Positions 33,790 through 45,700 of a DNA stretch of 64,000 bases are shown one piece after another. Source of the DNA: Patiria pectinifera (Eukaryota > Echinodermata > Asteroidea > Valvatida > Asterinidae); contig CM057144.1 in assembly GCA_029964075.1 (NCBI GenBank), positions 11,183,281 to 11,247,280 on the forward strand, in the 5' to 3' direction. A program made the translations under genes and the position numbers. Below the pieces are notes generated by a model. It did not search any database. It was not told where the DNA came from and worked only from the letters and a program-made list of their open reading frames with translations. The first letter of the stretch is position 1; each line of letters begins with the position of its first letter.

Positions 33790-36700
33790 GTGATTGTGTT
33801 AACAAAACTCGGCTGTTTACAAAACAAATCTGAGCTAGAATAGGTGAAAATATTATTAACCCTTACCCCCCAGTGCCCAGAGTGTACGAAAAATATTATT
33901 AAATTGAAGGAAAGGAAAATTCTGGTTCGGTTTACAACAACAAAAATGAGATTACAGTACATTTATTACTACACATATCCTCGTCCAACATGTCCAAGTT
34001 AAAGGCACACAGCACATCCGCATTCCATCCGGTTCCCGGTCCGTGACGTGAGTGACGAGCACGTTGTTTACAAAAACAGCGCCCTCTCCAGTTGTATCCA
34101 GTAATAACAACAGAGGGCGCTAGGTAAAGACGTCAGTTTTATCCTTTGCCCAAGTTTGCGGATAACTTGTTTTCTTTTTCCACGCATCTTGTTTTGATTT
34201 TTTTTATAAGAGAAAAGTCTTTCAGTTCCAATGCAAATTACACAGAGCCGCCGCAATATTTTTGTGCAAAAAACAAAAAACAATTTGCGATCCACGATGT
34301 AGAAAGTAAAACAAACAAATACAATTTAACAACACGTACAAGACAAACTTTGGGATCTGCTAAAATTGATTAATTAACAAGAGACAAGAAAGAGGCATGC
34401 CTTTAACGAGCTGAGCCTCCTCTCCGTTTCGGGATTTTACAGGCTTAGGCCTACTCGGTGATTCGGGGAGTTGGTCAGTTAGCGACTTAGTCAGTCAGTG
34501 AGACAGTCGGACTCTCTGTCTCCCCGAAGGGTGCCACCAAGTGAATAATTTCACATAGGTACAAATCCCCATACCTCAAAATCCTTTTAAAATACTCAGA
34601 GCTCTCACAGTTGTTCAAGCTAGCTGCACAGAAAAATGATGAAAATCAACCTTTCAATTTTTGGTGGGCCTTTTTGAGAGAAATTCTCAGCCACCCAAAG
34701 AAGAACGAATTATATTTCCCAAACTAGAAAAGCGTCCGGCCATTTTGTAAAAGAATCCCTCCACAAAATAGCGTCACTTTCGGACCCAATTGCATCCGAA
34801 ATGCTCAGAACAGGAAGAGGTGAGCTTGTATGATAATTATGTCTTCAATCCCCCAATTCAATGGCTCTAAGAACTCTCTAGCCTCTAATAATTTAACAGG
34901 CCTAATGTACTACTAGCGGCACCCACTATAGCTGGTCAGTGCGCCCTCAATTGAAGTATTTTTAGAAGGGGTTCATTTTACAGTTTCGAAATGTATATTC
35001 ATGTCGTACGAATTCAACAGTTTTGCCACATTTTTCGTCATGAACGTTATGTTTTGCGATACGTTTCGGAGTGTTTTCATAGAGATAAATGTTGTAATAT
35101 TTAACTAGACAAAGTTTGAAAGAAACAAACTTGCTAAAAAAGCAAAACAATACAAAGAAATCGTTCTTTTATTCTCATGCCAACTGTAACTTCAGCGGAC
35201 AGTGAATTCGGGGCATATCGGCCATGGAGCTATATGATATAACTGAGCCTGTCCATAAACCGTCGCATTCTGTCTTCCCGCACATCGGCCTTTTAAACAC
35301 ACACAAAAAGGGACACACAGACATCAGACAGACATCAGACAGACACCACGACCGACAGACAGACAGCGTAGGATCTTTCAATATAGGATAGCAAACATTC
35401 ATGAGCCCGGCGGACGGATTTGTGGCCTATATACTCGGTGTCATCCTGAAGGATTAATTGCCCTTCGGGTCCAACTAAAATATAAGTTTGACACAGACGT
35501 ATTTTGTGTTGGGTTTGATACAACAAGGGGCGGTTTGTTCATGATACGGCACTTTTCAACCAAAGAACGCGCATTACCAGACGAACAATCCTTGCCTGCG
35601 ATACAGGCTGGCACAGGTGACAATGCACTGCCGGGACACAGAGAAAACTGGTGACTGAAAATATAGTGCCGGAGAAAAGAAAAGCGTCACACTATAACGA
35701 TTCAAAAAGTTGCCGGCATACCGATGTGACTGGCTATCAATCATACAGAGACAGCCAGATTGGAATTCGGTGCACTTCATCGGATGAGCGATTTTTCATC
35801 AACAGAGGACGGCCTGTTCTCACTGGTGTAACTCCTCTGTTGGTTTAATACGGACACTGTGTGGAAAGGTGAAGCGAGCTTCTGATCCGAACTGCCAACA
35901 AAACGAGTTTTGGAGCCAGCAAAAGGGGTAGGCAGGTGCATATTAAAGCAACTGCTGGCAGCCCTAGACGAGCAGTGCAAGTGCGGCAACACGCCACCAG
36001 ATTTCCAGCTGGCAAGCCAGCCTGCAAACCGACAGACCGATCGACCGACCGACTGAGCAGCCAATTAACAAGCATCCCGACGAACGAACAAACTGACCAA
36101 CCAACAAAACAACCATCCATGTCTTACGAATTAAAAATGCATAAACCGGACTAGCTAGACAAAACAAACAACAGGCACGGACAGACAGACAGCAAGGTGA
36201 TAAAAAGAGCAGACAAACTATTCAACATAAATGACTCCTATCTACATGTAGACATACTAGACCTTATAAGGACAAACACTCATTCATGCACAGAGACAGA
36301 CGTATTATTCTCTTGTAAAGTCACAAAAGCGCAAACCAAAATAATCTGTAAGAAGTACGGCTTGTGTTACAACTTTCCAGCCATGATTCACCCCCAAATT
36401 GCCCATTTCACTGCATATAGCACTTCTCAAGGTGCGTTGAAGTGTTTAGATGAGTCTCGCGACCTCGCGTTCGATGAGACGCTTTTGAACGATGTCGATT
36501 TGGGGATCCAGCGAGACGAAATGACCTTCTGAAGAAAAAAAAAACACAAGAAGGAAAACCTCTCCTTGGTTTCGTGTGCTCGCGAGTTAAACCACGTATA
36601 GGCAATTATCTCTACCACGGGAATGAAATAATCACGACAAAACCTATTATGAATCGGCGCACTCGCTGTGACGAACGGTGCACTTTTTCGAAGGGAAAAA

Positions 36701-37619
36701 ATGGGATCATTATTATCGACAGGAATGTGGAACACAGCTTTACTGTGTCTCGTTATCAATGGTTTTTGAAAAGCTAGATTCCAGGGAATAAAACTCGGCC
36801 ACGTCACCCGCGATGGAGCATATCTAATTTTATAGTGTCCCTAGAAAAAAAGGAATAGAAAGAACGAAAATAAATTTCAATTTCTAGTCGCAGATTTTTC
36901 CATGTCCGTGCCGGGGAGGTATTTTTGTTCCTAAATTTGATTCATTTCTACATCTAAAGCATACTGTGTAACAGTTTTTTTTTTAAGGGGATGCATGAAA
37001 TTGCAATGTTGTTGTTTTTCGGGGGGGGGGGGGGGGGAGAATTAGAGTCTAAAATACTGAAAGAGAATTACTTGGGTGAAAAAAAGAAGCGTTTGCAACG
37101 AATGAGGACAGATAGAGAAACAGGAGTTTTAAGTTGTGTGGCCCATCAGCACCCACAAATACCTCTTTTTACTTTTGGTCCATTATGATTTATGATCTTT
37201 CAGAAAAGGTTGTCAGTTTTGTCTGCCGCGGGCAATCCTCCAAGTTATTTGAATTTTCTATGCCTTTTTGTTAACTCGTTCTTATTCGATTGTCGTGGAA
37301 AGTCCTTCGCTTGCAAATAAAGAATTGTTTCTTTTGAAGCGGCCGTGTAAGTTACTCCTTTTTTATTTCAGAAGAGATCTCTCAAAACAGTGGTACAAAT
37401 GAACAACACTTAGCTTGTATTTATTTGAGCTATATACAAGTAACAAAAAACGCGGCACGCCACATTTCTGTTACGCCGCGTTGGCGAGGCCAGGAGAAAT
37501 CTTCCGCCGTTAGGAGCTCCGTCACCCCCATACCTCGTTAGTCTACAACTCGGTACAAGGCCGGGTGGCATTTTTTGGCTCGCACTGTCGCTCAAACATT
37601 GAACATCGAAATGTGCACC

Positions 37620-40600
37620 ATGGCTGAAAAATCAGCAACAACATATGCTCACCCAGGTAAGACAACTTTCTTTTTTTATATACTGAAACATAGTTTTTAA
37701 AGCGAGTTTTCGCAGCAGAGGCGAAGGAAAGACACTGTTTCCATGAAAACCTGCTGTAAGCATATTTCCTTTCTGACAGATATAAGCAGACAAAAAGTCA
37801 CTGCTATGGGCTGGATAAGCTGCTTCTTAGCACGTCGATAATCAGTTAGCAGAACTGATGGAGATAGCAACTAGTATAGTCTAGTCCCACTACAGGGTGA
37901 GTAAAAAAAACGAAACCCACATGTCGGGACCATTGTTTTAGTGAAGTTCTAAATGTAGTACTATCAAAATCTAGGATATGAAAGCTCAATTCATAAGCTT
38001 TCTTAAAGTACAAGAAATCATTTAAATCACTCATGTACTTTTCAAGTTACGGACTTTTAAACACAAGCACCGTTTTAAATTCTGTCCACGGATCACAAAA
38101 AGGTAAGTGTTCTTTCAGCAAAACGAAAACAAATCACATAGGGATGTGTGTGAATTGTTCTCGTTTTGCTGGACGCACACCCTTTTTTGTGATCCGTGGA
38201 CAGAACTTTAAAACGATAGTATAGTGTTTAAAATTCCGTAACTTGAAAAGTACATAGGTGACTTGAATGATTTTTGTACTAAAAGAAAGCTTATGAATTG
38301 GGCTTTTATATCCTAGACTTTTAAAGTGCTACATGTAGAACTTCACTGAATCAATAGTCCTAACATTTGGGTTTCGGGTTTTTCTTTGACTCACCCTGTA
38401 TAGTCTAGTCCAATAGTCATCTTCAATACATAAATGCAACTTGTACAGGGGTATAAAAAAAATTATAGGCAAGAAGAACGTGACCTGGATTGTTGATTTG
38501 TTTCATAAAAGGCAATCAAATTCCCTGCACCAATTAAAGAAGTTTGTATTAAAAGAGCATGTTTCTTAATAGTCCACTCGTCTAAAAAAAACAAACCCAA
38601 AGAATAACTGAACTCGATCCATGCCATCAGAAGTTATACATGTTTTACTAAAAGAAGCTATTGTTATAGCTGTCCATGGAATGCCATTGGAAGCTCTACA
38701 CACTGTCATTCAAATACAAATAACCTTTTAATCATTTGAGTCAAGACTGAAACATTAGTTCTACTGTCAGATTCTGTGTTTTGAATATGAGGCACAAGTC
38801 AACTCTATTGTTTTCTTCTGAAATATTGATGGCGATTTTTGTCTGTTTTCCTTTGCAAGTTTTCGTTTATTCATGGAGGTGGGAAAACGTCCATGTTTCA
38901 CTGTATTTAATGTGTATTCATCGGTTCGTAGAACGGTAAACAATCCAGGGGCGGATCTAAGAATTTTTGCAGGGGGTGTCAGGCCTGTCATATTTGTTTT
39001 ATGTCTGATTGTTGCGGACAGGCGGACAGAGTATGTAATTATTATTACTACAAATGTTATTTTTGTGTGTGTCACAGCGGGGCGGGGGGGGGGGGGGATC
39101 CGCGCCTGCGAACAGTGTCGGACGGCTGAATTTTGTGATCAGATTTTCAAATATAAAGTAGACAAACTTAGGAAAAGAGTATGCAAATTACGTGAAATTT
39201 TCACGGTTAATAGTCAATAACATATTCTTTTGTGAAATGGAGCGAGCCACATATTTTATAAAAAAAAAATATTTGTATTTTCTAATTCGGTCTCTTTCTT
39301 TTTGACTCACCCTGTAGCATCATTCTATATTGGTATGCTCAGCTGTAAACTTTTTATAGTGCCCCAAATGAAGCAAATCCAAACCAATAATCAAAACAAT
39401 GTGTGAGATCTATATATATATATGCTTTAAAATATCTTTTGGGAAATCAAAATGAATATATTGACGATGCCTGATTTTTATTCAGGACTAGAAAATAAGG
39501 ATGCAAATCCATTTAGGAGCACAGAAAACACTTAACTAAAGTAAAATACGTACAAGTTGGAACGCGCACAGACGTCACATGATACTTTATCGACCAGTCG
39601 CAGACACTAGACGACACCATGCTTAAACATCCGTGCGACGATCGTTAAATGCTTGCGACTTGTCTGTGATTCCTTATAGTGTTTTAACTGTACCCAACAA
39701 ATCTTCAGAAATAAGTTGGACAAAAAGGCCATCTGTTTATTGTTCCCATCTTCTTTTGAAAAATATAATAGCATACAAAGATAGCTATTTACTAAGCGAC
39801 AGAAGAATATTATGTAGGGCAAAGTATTGTTAACAATGAGTTCACTGTTGGTAGTGACGCAAACACAATGTCGGTGCTGTGAGAAATTTCTGGAAAGATT
39901 TACCCCCAAAGTACAGACTGAAGCTCTTCTGTCTGCCGAAAAAAATTGCCCATTATTGCTTCTTTTTCAATAATTCTGTTTCTCGGGCAAATAACCCCAA
40001 ACGTCAAATTTGGCGGAGATATTTCACTTTACAATTTTTTTTAATAAAATGGATACCCCCAACAAAACCCATCAGTTCAATCTGCATGGTGGTATAGGAA
40101 ATGGAGTAAAAATAACCACGATATTTTATGAGGTTTCTTTTAAATTTTTGTATCAAGAAGACTCTGCGGTAAAACTGCCGGATTAATAATCAACGTTTCT
40201 ATCACTGTGCTTTGATCGTCTTCGTGATCGTCCTTCTTAGAAAATAACAAGAGCTCATAAGTAGGGTGTAGAACTTGTCATGCAGACAACATCAAAGTGG
40301 CTTGATTAATGATGTAAGCTTAAACTATTATTTATTTTGAATACTTTTTCTTGTGGAATAGCGGCTAGCAGACAGCTTGCATAAAGTTCACCTTCACCGT
40401 CAAGCTCATTGACAAACACACTTCCACTTCTTTCCCTCAGACTTTTGCAATTCTCCTATCGACTACTCGATCCCATCTTACTCCTACGTTGAGGAAGAAT
40501 CCCTGTCTCCGATCAAGAACCGAGCGAGAAGTTGGTCCGAGGACGCCGAGGATCTCCGCGTGGATCGCGTCCGCCGGCGCAGCACTGGCAGCGTGGGTAC

Positions 40601-41351
40601 GGCCAGTCAGCCCAGCCTGCGCCTTAGCTTGCACCGGTGCGGAGAGTGCCCGTACGCCACCAAGCGCCGCACCAACCTGGAGCGGCACCGGCAGGCCATG
40701 CACAGCCGGGATAAGCAACTGGAGTGCTGCGGGAGCCTCTTCAGCAGCAAGTCCGAGCTGCGGCGCCACGTCCGGCACCAGCACGAGAGCGGGTACGGCT
40801 GCCTGCAGTGCGGACGCCTCTTCTGCCGCAAGGCGCTGCTCAAGCGCCACATGAGCGTCCACAACGGAGTCAAAGAATTCGCCTGCCGCATCTGCAGCTA
40901 CGCCAGCAGCCACAAGAGCAACCTGGAGCGCCACCAACGCGTGCACGGCAAGCAAAAGCCGGAGCCCACCAGAAGCCGGACCAAGGAGGCCGCCATCTTG
41001 AAGGCTCGACAAGTGGTCCGTGACTACGTCCGGGATCGCGAAGTGGACAAGATCATGACGCATTTGAATTCCTTATATCACAAGATGGCCGACGGGGGCA
41101 CCGCGGAGAAGCAACTGAAGCACACCTCTCCTTCAGCAAGTTTTACTCCTCTGGGCCCGAAACGCATGTTCGCAAACCCCTACAAATGCCTTCTGTGCAA
41201 TCTGAGGTATCAGAGCCAAGAATCTCTCAAGAAACACGAGAGGGAGCTCCACCCGGACCTTGAAGTCCAGGCTTTCCTGTCTCTACCCATGAAGCAGGTG
41301 TTGCACCTCATGCGTCTGGCCGGGGTGAGAGTCGCAGTGGCATCACAGTAA
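37620..41351 (+). CDS. C2H2 zinc-finger protein, complete gene (second copy)
   Basis: Exons 37620-37656 and 40441-41351 give the same 315-residue product as the first copy. I see one amino-acid change (V-H-R-R versus V-R-R-R just before the fingers) and a few silent changes; all fingers, including the degenerate second one, are the same. Flanking intron differs by small indels, for example a 12-bp deletion near 39626. Confidence 0.87.
37893..38398. mobile_element. CAGGGTG MITE (copy B of 21116-21622)
   Basis: Complete copy with TA flanks and the same TATAGTCTAGTCC flanking repeat; shares the insertion site with copy A, so it predates the divergence of the two copies. Confidence 0.9.
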
Positions 41352-42374
41352 AAGTTTCCTGACTGAAACACTGCATGGTTAATTAACAAACCATTGCCCT
41401 AGTTCAGTAATACCGACTCAGGCTTGATCTCGATCGACTCGTTATTCTATTGCCACCGTATACATAACACTTTACCTTTAACAGCCATGACTGAACGCAG
41501 TCGACGCTGATTTAAAAATGGTTTCAAAATCTGCTCATTGGTCACCAATTGCTCTTTTTTGACCGAGTTTACCAATGAATCTATCCCGAATATTAAGGTG
41601 ACTTTTTGCCCGCCTATCAGATTATTTAATGCTATCCGCCGTTTGTGAGTGACTGACCTTTTTTAAAACTTTGAAAAATTATAAATAGGCCAATGGGATC
41701 TCTCGCTAGTAAAACGCGAGTAAGGTATTATTTTGTATAATTTGATAAAAAAACCCACTAATATTCTACTTTATAACTATGGTAAATATAATGTGTGTGG
41801 TAATTTATTCAATCGTTCAACAATATTGACAACAGGTGCAGATTTTTTTCATATTCTTTGGTGAAGTTTTAACTTGTATAAAAATCTTTCTCATTTTTCT
41901 ATCGGCAAAATATAAAGGACAATTCAGTTAATTTTAAATTACAGAACATGTAATACTGAAACTTTTGAACTGTATTTTTGCATATGATTTACAGTAGGCC
42001 GATGTAGCGTGAATTGAGGTCCGGACTCATTATTGCGCATGCCTAAGCGAAGATAGTGAGGTGAGCGGTCACGTGAGAGGGTATAACCAATAAAAGGGTA
42101 AAGGAGTCCGATTTTCATAGGAGTGTGATTTTCATATGACACCGCTCCCTTCCAGAATAGTAGGTCTACAACTTTGTTCGATGAAAGTTACATTCTAATT
42201 CGGTTAAACATAAAGCTTGAACAGGGCGCCCTCATTTTTATTTTAATTTAGTGACAACGAAAGTGCAAAATGTCTACTCATGAATATCAGAGAGGAACAG
42301 AGACCTGCCCACAAAAGAGGGCGCTCTCAGCAAGCTGTATATTGCTTGATCGACCTTAATACTGATATGACCGT

Positions 42375-42764
42375 CTAGTCGTGTTTCTCCCTCAGTGCTG
42401 CCGGTTTAGGGAATGGTTCATCCAGCTTGTAAAGGGTCCAATCAGTCATCCAGGACGGCAGCAGGCTAAACTTGAACTTCGAGTAGTAAGTGGACAACTC
42501 CCCAATCAGGTATCGGTGCTTCGGTCTACCCGAGGCCACCGCATCCAACATGGCGTCCAAGACGGGCGTCAGGTCGTCCCAGCATGCCTCGCGCGCCTGG
42601 TGGAGACGCTGCACGTGACCGTCGAAGTATTCCCGCCCGTAGTCTCTGCGCAGGTCGTCGCGCATGCCGTCCCAGAGCGGCTCGGAGACAGCAAGGGTCG
42701 ACTCGCGGGAGTGCAGGGCGATGCCGGTTAGCTTACCATATTCACCGGGTTCTACCAAGACAAC
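42375..42764 (-). CDS. BDH1-like: BDH1-like exon 5: C-terminal substrate region
   Basis: Acceptor TTTCAG|GTTGTC. Starts VVLVEPGEYGKLTG (the PG motif after strand F) and encodes the variable C-terminal helices (LRRDYGREYFDG, WDDLTPVLDAM) ending at a TAG stop. Confidence 0.9.
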   Translation of the reverse strand, partial: VVLVEPGEYGKLTGIALHSRESTLAVSEPLWDGMRDDLRRDYGREYFDGHVQRLHQAREACWDDLTPVLDAMLDAVASGRPKHRYLIGELSTYYSKFKFSLLPSWMTDWTLYKLDEPFPKPAALREKHD

Positions 42765-45700
42765 CTGAAATTTGAAGGCACAATATAAACCCTATAAATT
42801 ATATCAAAAATAATACCAAAAAAACTTATACAAAAAATGCACGTTATGCACACTGTCTGTTGTATTGGATTACTGGTTTAATATGCAATATTTTCAAAAT
42901 GTTGCATTAGCAAAAGAAGGATTGTGATGTACATGCGAACGGTCTCCCTAAAGAAGAAATAGCCGTAACAAGGGTGCATTAGTTAATATATTGTGAATGA
43001 TTTTAGGATTTTATTGGCGCTCCCCATTGAAAATATGGTAGGAGCCCCCATCTATTGATTTTCGGAGGCCTAAGTGTCTGGAAAAATTAACCGGTCAACA
43101 TTTCAGCACGCCTCCCTGAAAAAAATTCTGGATCAACCGTGCTAGCCCCCCAAAATATTGGTTCTAGAACCGCGCCTGCGTCAGAGGAAGTATTTATGCG
43201 ATTCCTAACTTATGTACGTCCAGTTTTGATTACTCTCAATTATTTTCTATTGAGTGCGCCCTGGGTACGCACCTTGACTCCCCACGGGTTCATCTCAAAA
43301 CGCAGCGCATCGGAGAACGATTCGACTGCGTATTTCGTCATGAAATAGCTGGAGATGTAAGGTATGGTCCACAGTCCGCCAATGCTGCCGACGTTCACGA
43401 TACGACCTGAGAATTTCAAAGAAAGTCAAGCAGCTGTAGAATATAAATCAATGATTCATATAGACCTTCAGGATTTTGGCCCCGCCCACCTTTGGTCTCT
43501 GTACCACGCTACTGTGGGTCACTTGACCAAAGTTCGTGACCTAATTGGTCAATGCGTACTGTTTGATTGACAGGCAATAAGGATCTTTACAGAGCGACAC
43601 CAAGAGCTAGTCTGGCGAGAAAACTTTTCACGATAGATTTTGGAGAGAAGTCTGTGAGTTCATAGACGAAGATGTGCGATTTTCATCCACTGCTTTTTTC
43701 CCCGATGCGACGCAAGCTATTTCCGATTTAATAGGCCTTTTGCTCGGTCGAGCAGCTTAGGCGTATCGGCCAGAAATTTTATAACTCAAGTCTCAATGAC
43801 ACAAGAGGACCTCAGCAACCTCGTCCCCAGGGTGTCGAACAGTACGCGCCCATCACCACCTGCTCTCTCACCCTGGTGTTGGATCATTTGCCTGTGCAAG
43901 ATTTTTTTTAACACGTATGCAAATGAGGAATAGTCTGGTGCCTGGATATGAATTACACATTAGCGTTTGTTTTTGTATGCGGTGTCTGTGGTAAAAACAG
44001 AGTCAATTCGTCGCAGCGCGAGCACAGCGTGAGTTACAACAACACGATTTAAAAAAAAAATTAAACTGTTACGATCTTCTCAAGACAACATGCAGTATCA
44101 CATTTCATATTAATATGTACGGAAGCGTAGAAGGGCCAAAAGAAATTAAGAAAAAATTAGTTCCTATCTCGCCGCGGCGAGTTACTATCTCGCCGCGGCG
44201 AGTTACTATCTCGCCGCGGCGAATTACGATATCGCCGCGGCGAATCACGATATCGCGAAATGAATTACTATCTCGCCGCGGCGAATTACGATATCGCGAA
44301 ATGAATTACTATCTCGCCGCGGCGAGTTACTATCTCGCCGCGGCGAGTTACTATCTCGCCGCGGCGAGATAATAACTCGCCGTGGCGAGACAGTAACTCG
44401 CCGCGGCGACTTACTGTTTTGCATCGGCGAACGTCAGGCACGACGAATAGCGATACTCTTTGGGTCCTATGGAACGCCAAAGAGGCATTTAATGTGATCA
44501 TCAAATCGGTGATGCACTTTATCGATAGGCAGTGGAGTTTTGCAATCGGTGATTGACTGTCACAATCGGTGATGGATTTTCGCGAGAAGTGATGGATTTA
44601 TGCAATCTGTGATCAACATCTGGCAAAACTAACCTAATCACCCACACAGGGCTGGGTTCTAATTTCTTTAGTTAGTACGTCCGATGAATGAAATAATATA
44701 TGTAATAATAAAATTGTCCTTTCTTTTTTTGTTAAGAATAAATTAAGAAAGAAAACAAAGTTCAATAGGCGGCAACAGGTGATTTATCCACTTTGAATGC
44801 CAGATCCATTAGCGTACGGGATGAGGATGACCCTGTCAACTATTCAACAATATAATTGCATCTCTCAGAGGGCGGGAAAGTAATTACTGTAATGTACCGT
44901 CTTTCGATCGTTACGACCGATTTGAATGAAATAGCTCAAATTACCGTTACACAGACATTTGGATGCTCGCGGGTTAACTCTTTAAACATCATTTACTCCC
45001 GTTTTGAAGGCCGTATCTCAGAGATCATGATCCTACTATGTACTAAAATCGTTTTGATATGTTCAGTATGTTTCATTACAATTTGAAAAATAGGCTTTGA
45101 GTTCGTCATTTTTCAATACTTTCAAGCGTCACGAATATTAATAAGCTCTATCTATATGGAATGCAGTTACAAAGTTTACGATTCCCCCCTTCACGAGTTC
45201 TCCACCCAAAAATATGTTAACCTTTTTGGTTGTTTTCGATTGGTCTATACCAAGACCCACGGGAAGTCACGCAGAGTCACGCTAATTAATATGCTAATAA
45301 CGCGCACGTCATATTTACGTCAACGTTGCGGCAAAACCGGCCATGGTATAGCGCTCCGGTTGACCGTGTGTTTTAGTTAGTTATCCCGCGAGCGCGAGTG
45401 GAACACGGATTAATGTAGAGCATCTATAGTGGCCCGGCCGAGTGGTATGTGGGACACTAGACTAGGGCGGGTATTGGGCGGATATCCGGTGAAGGAACCC
45501 TGTCTCACGGCCTTTCAGCTCGGATGAAATTTTGGGTCGCCCCTCCATTGTAACCTCAAGCCCCCCCCCCCTCCAAGTCCCCTAGGATGAAAACCCTGGC
45601 TACGCCGATGCCTCTTTGGCGTTCCATAGGACCCGGAGGGATCGCAATTGTTGTGCCCGACGCTCACCGATACAAAATAGTAATTTGCCGCGGCGAGATA

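Larger units (their letters stand above)
29001..45250. repeat. Large duplicated segment, copy B
   Basis: Second copy of 6838-28500. It starts at the first base after the gap and matches to the last base before the gap in copy A (ends ...ttggtctatacc at both 28500 and 45250). It lacks the 5-kb insertion and the 17623-18091 MITE, and has a 91-bp hairpin (33699-33789) and a ~46-bp insertion near 33490 that copy A lacks. Confidence 0.97.
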
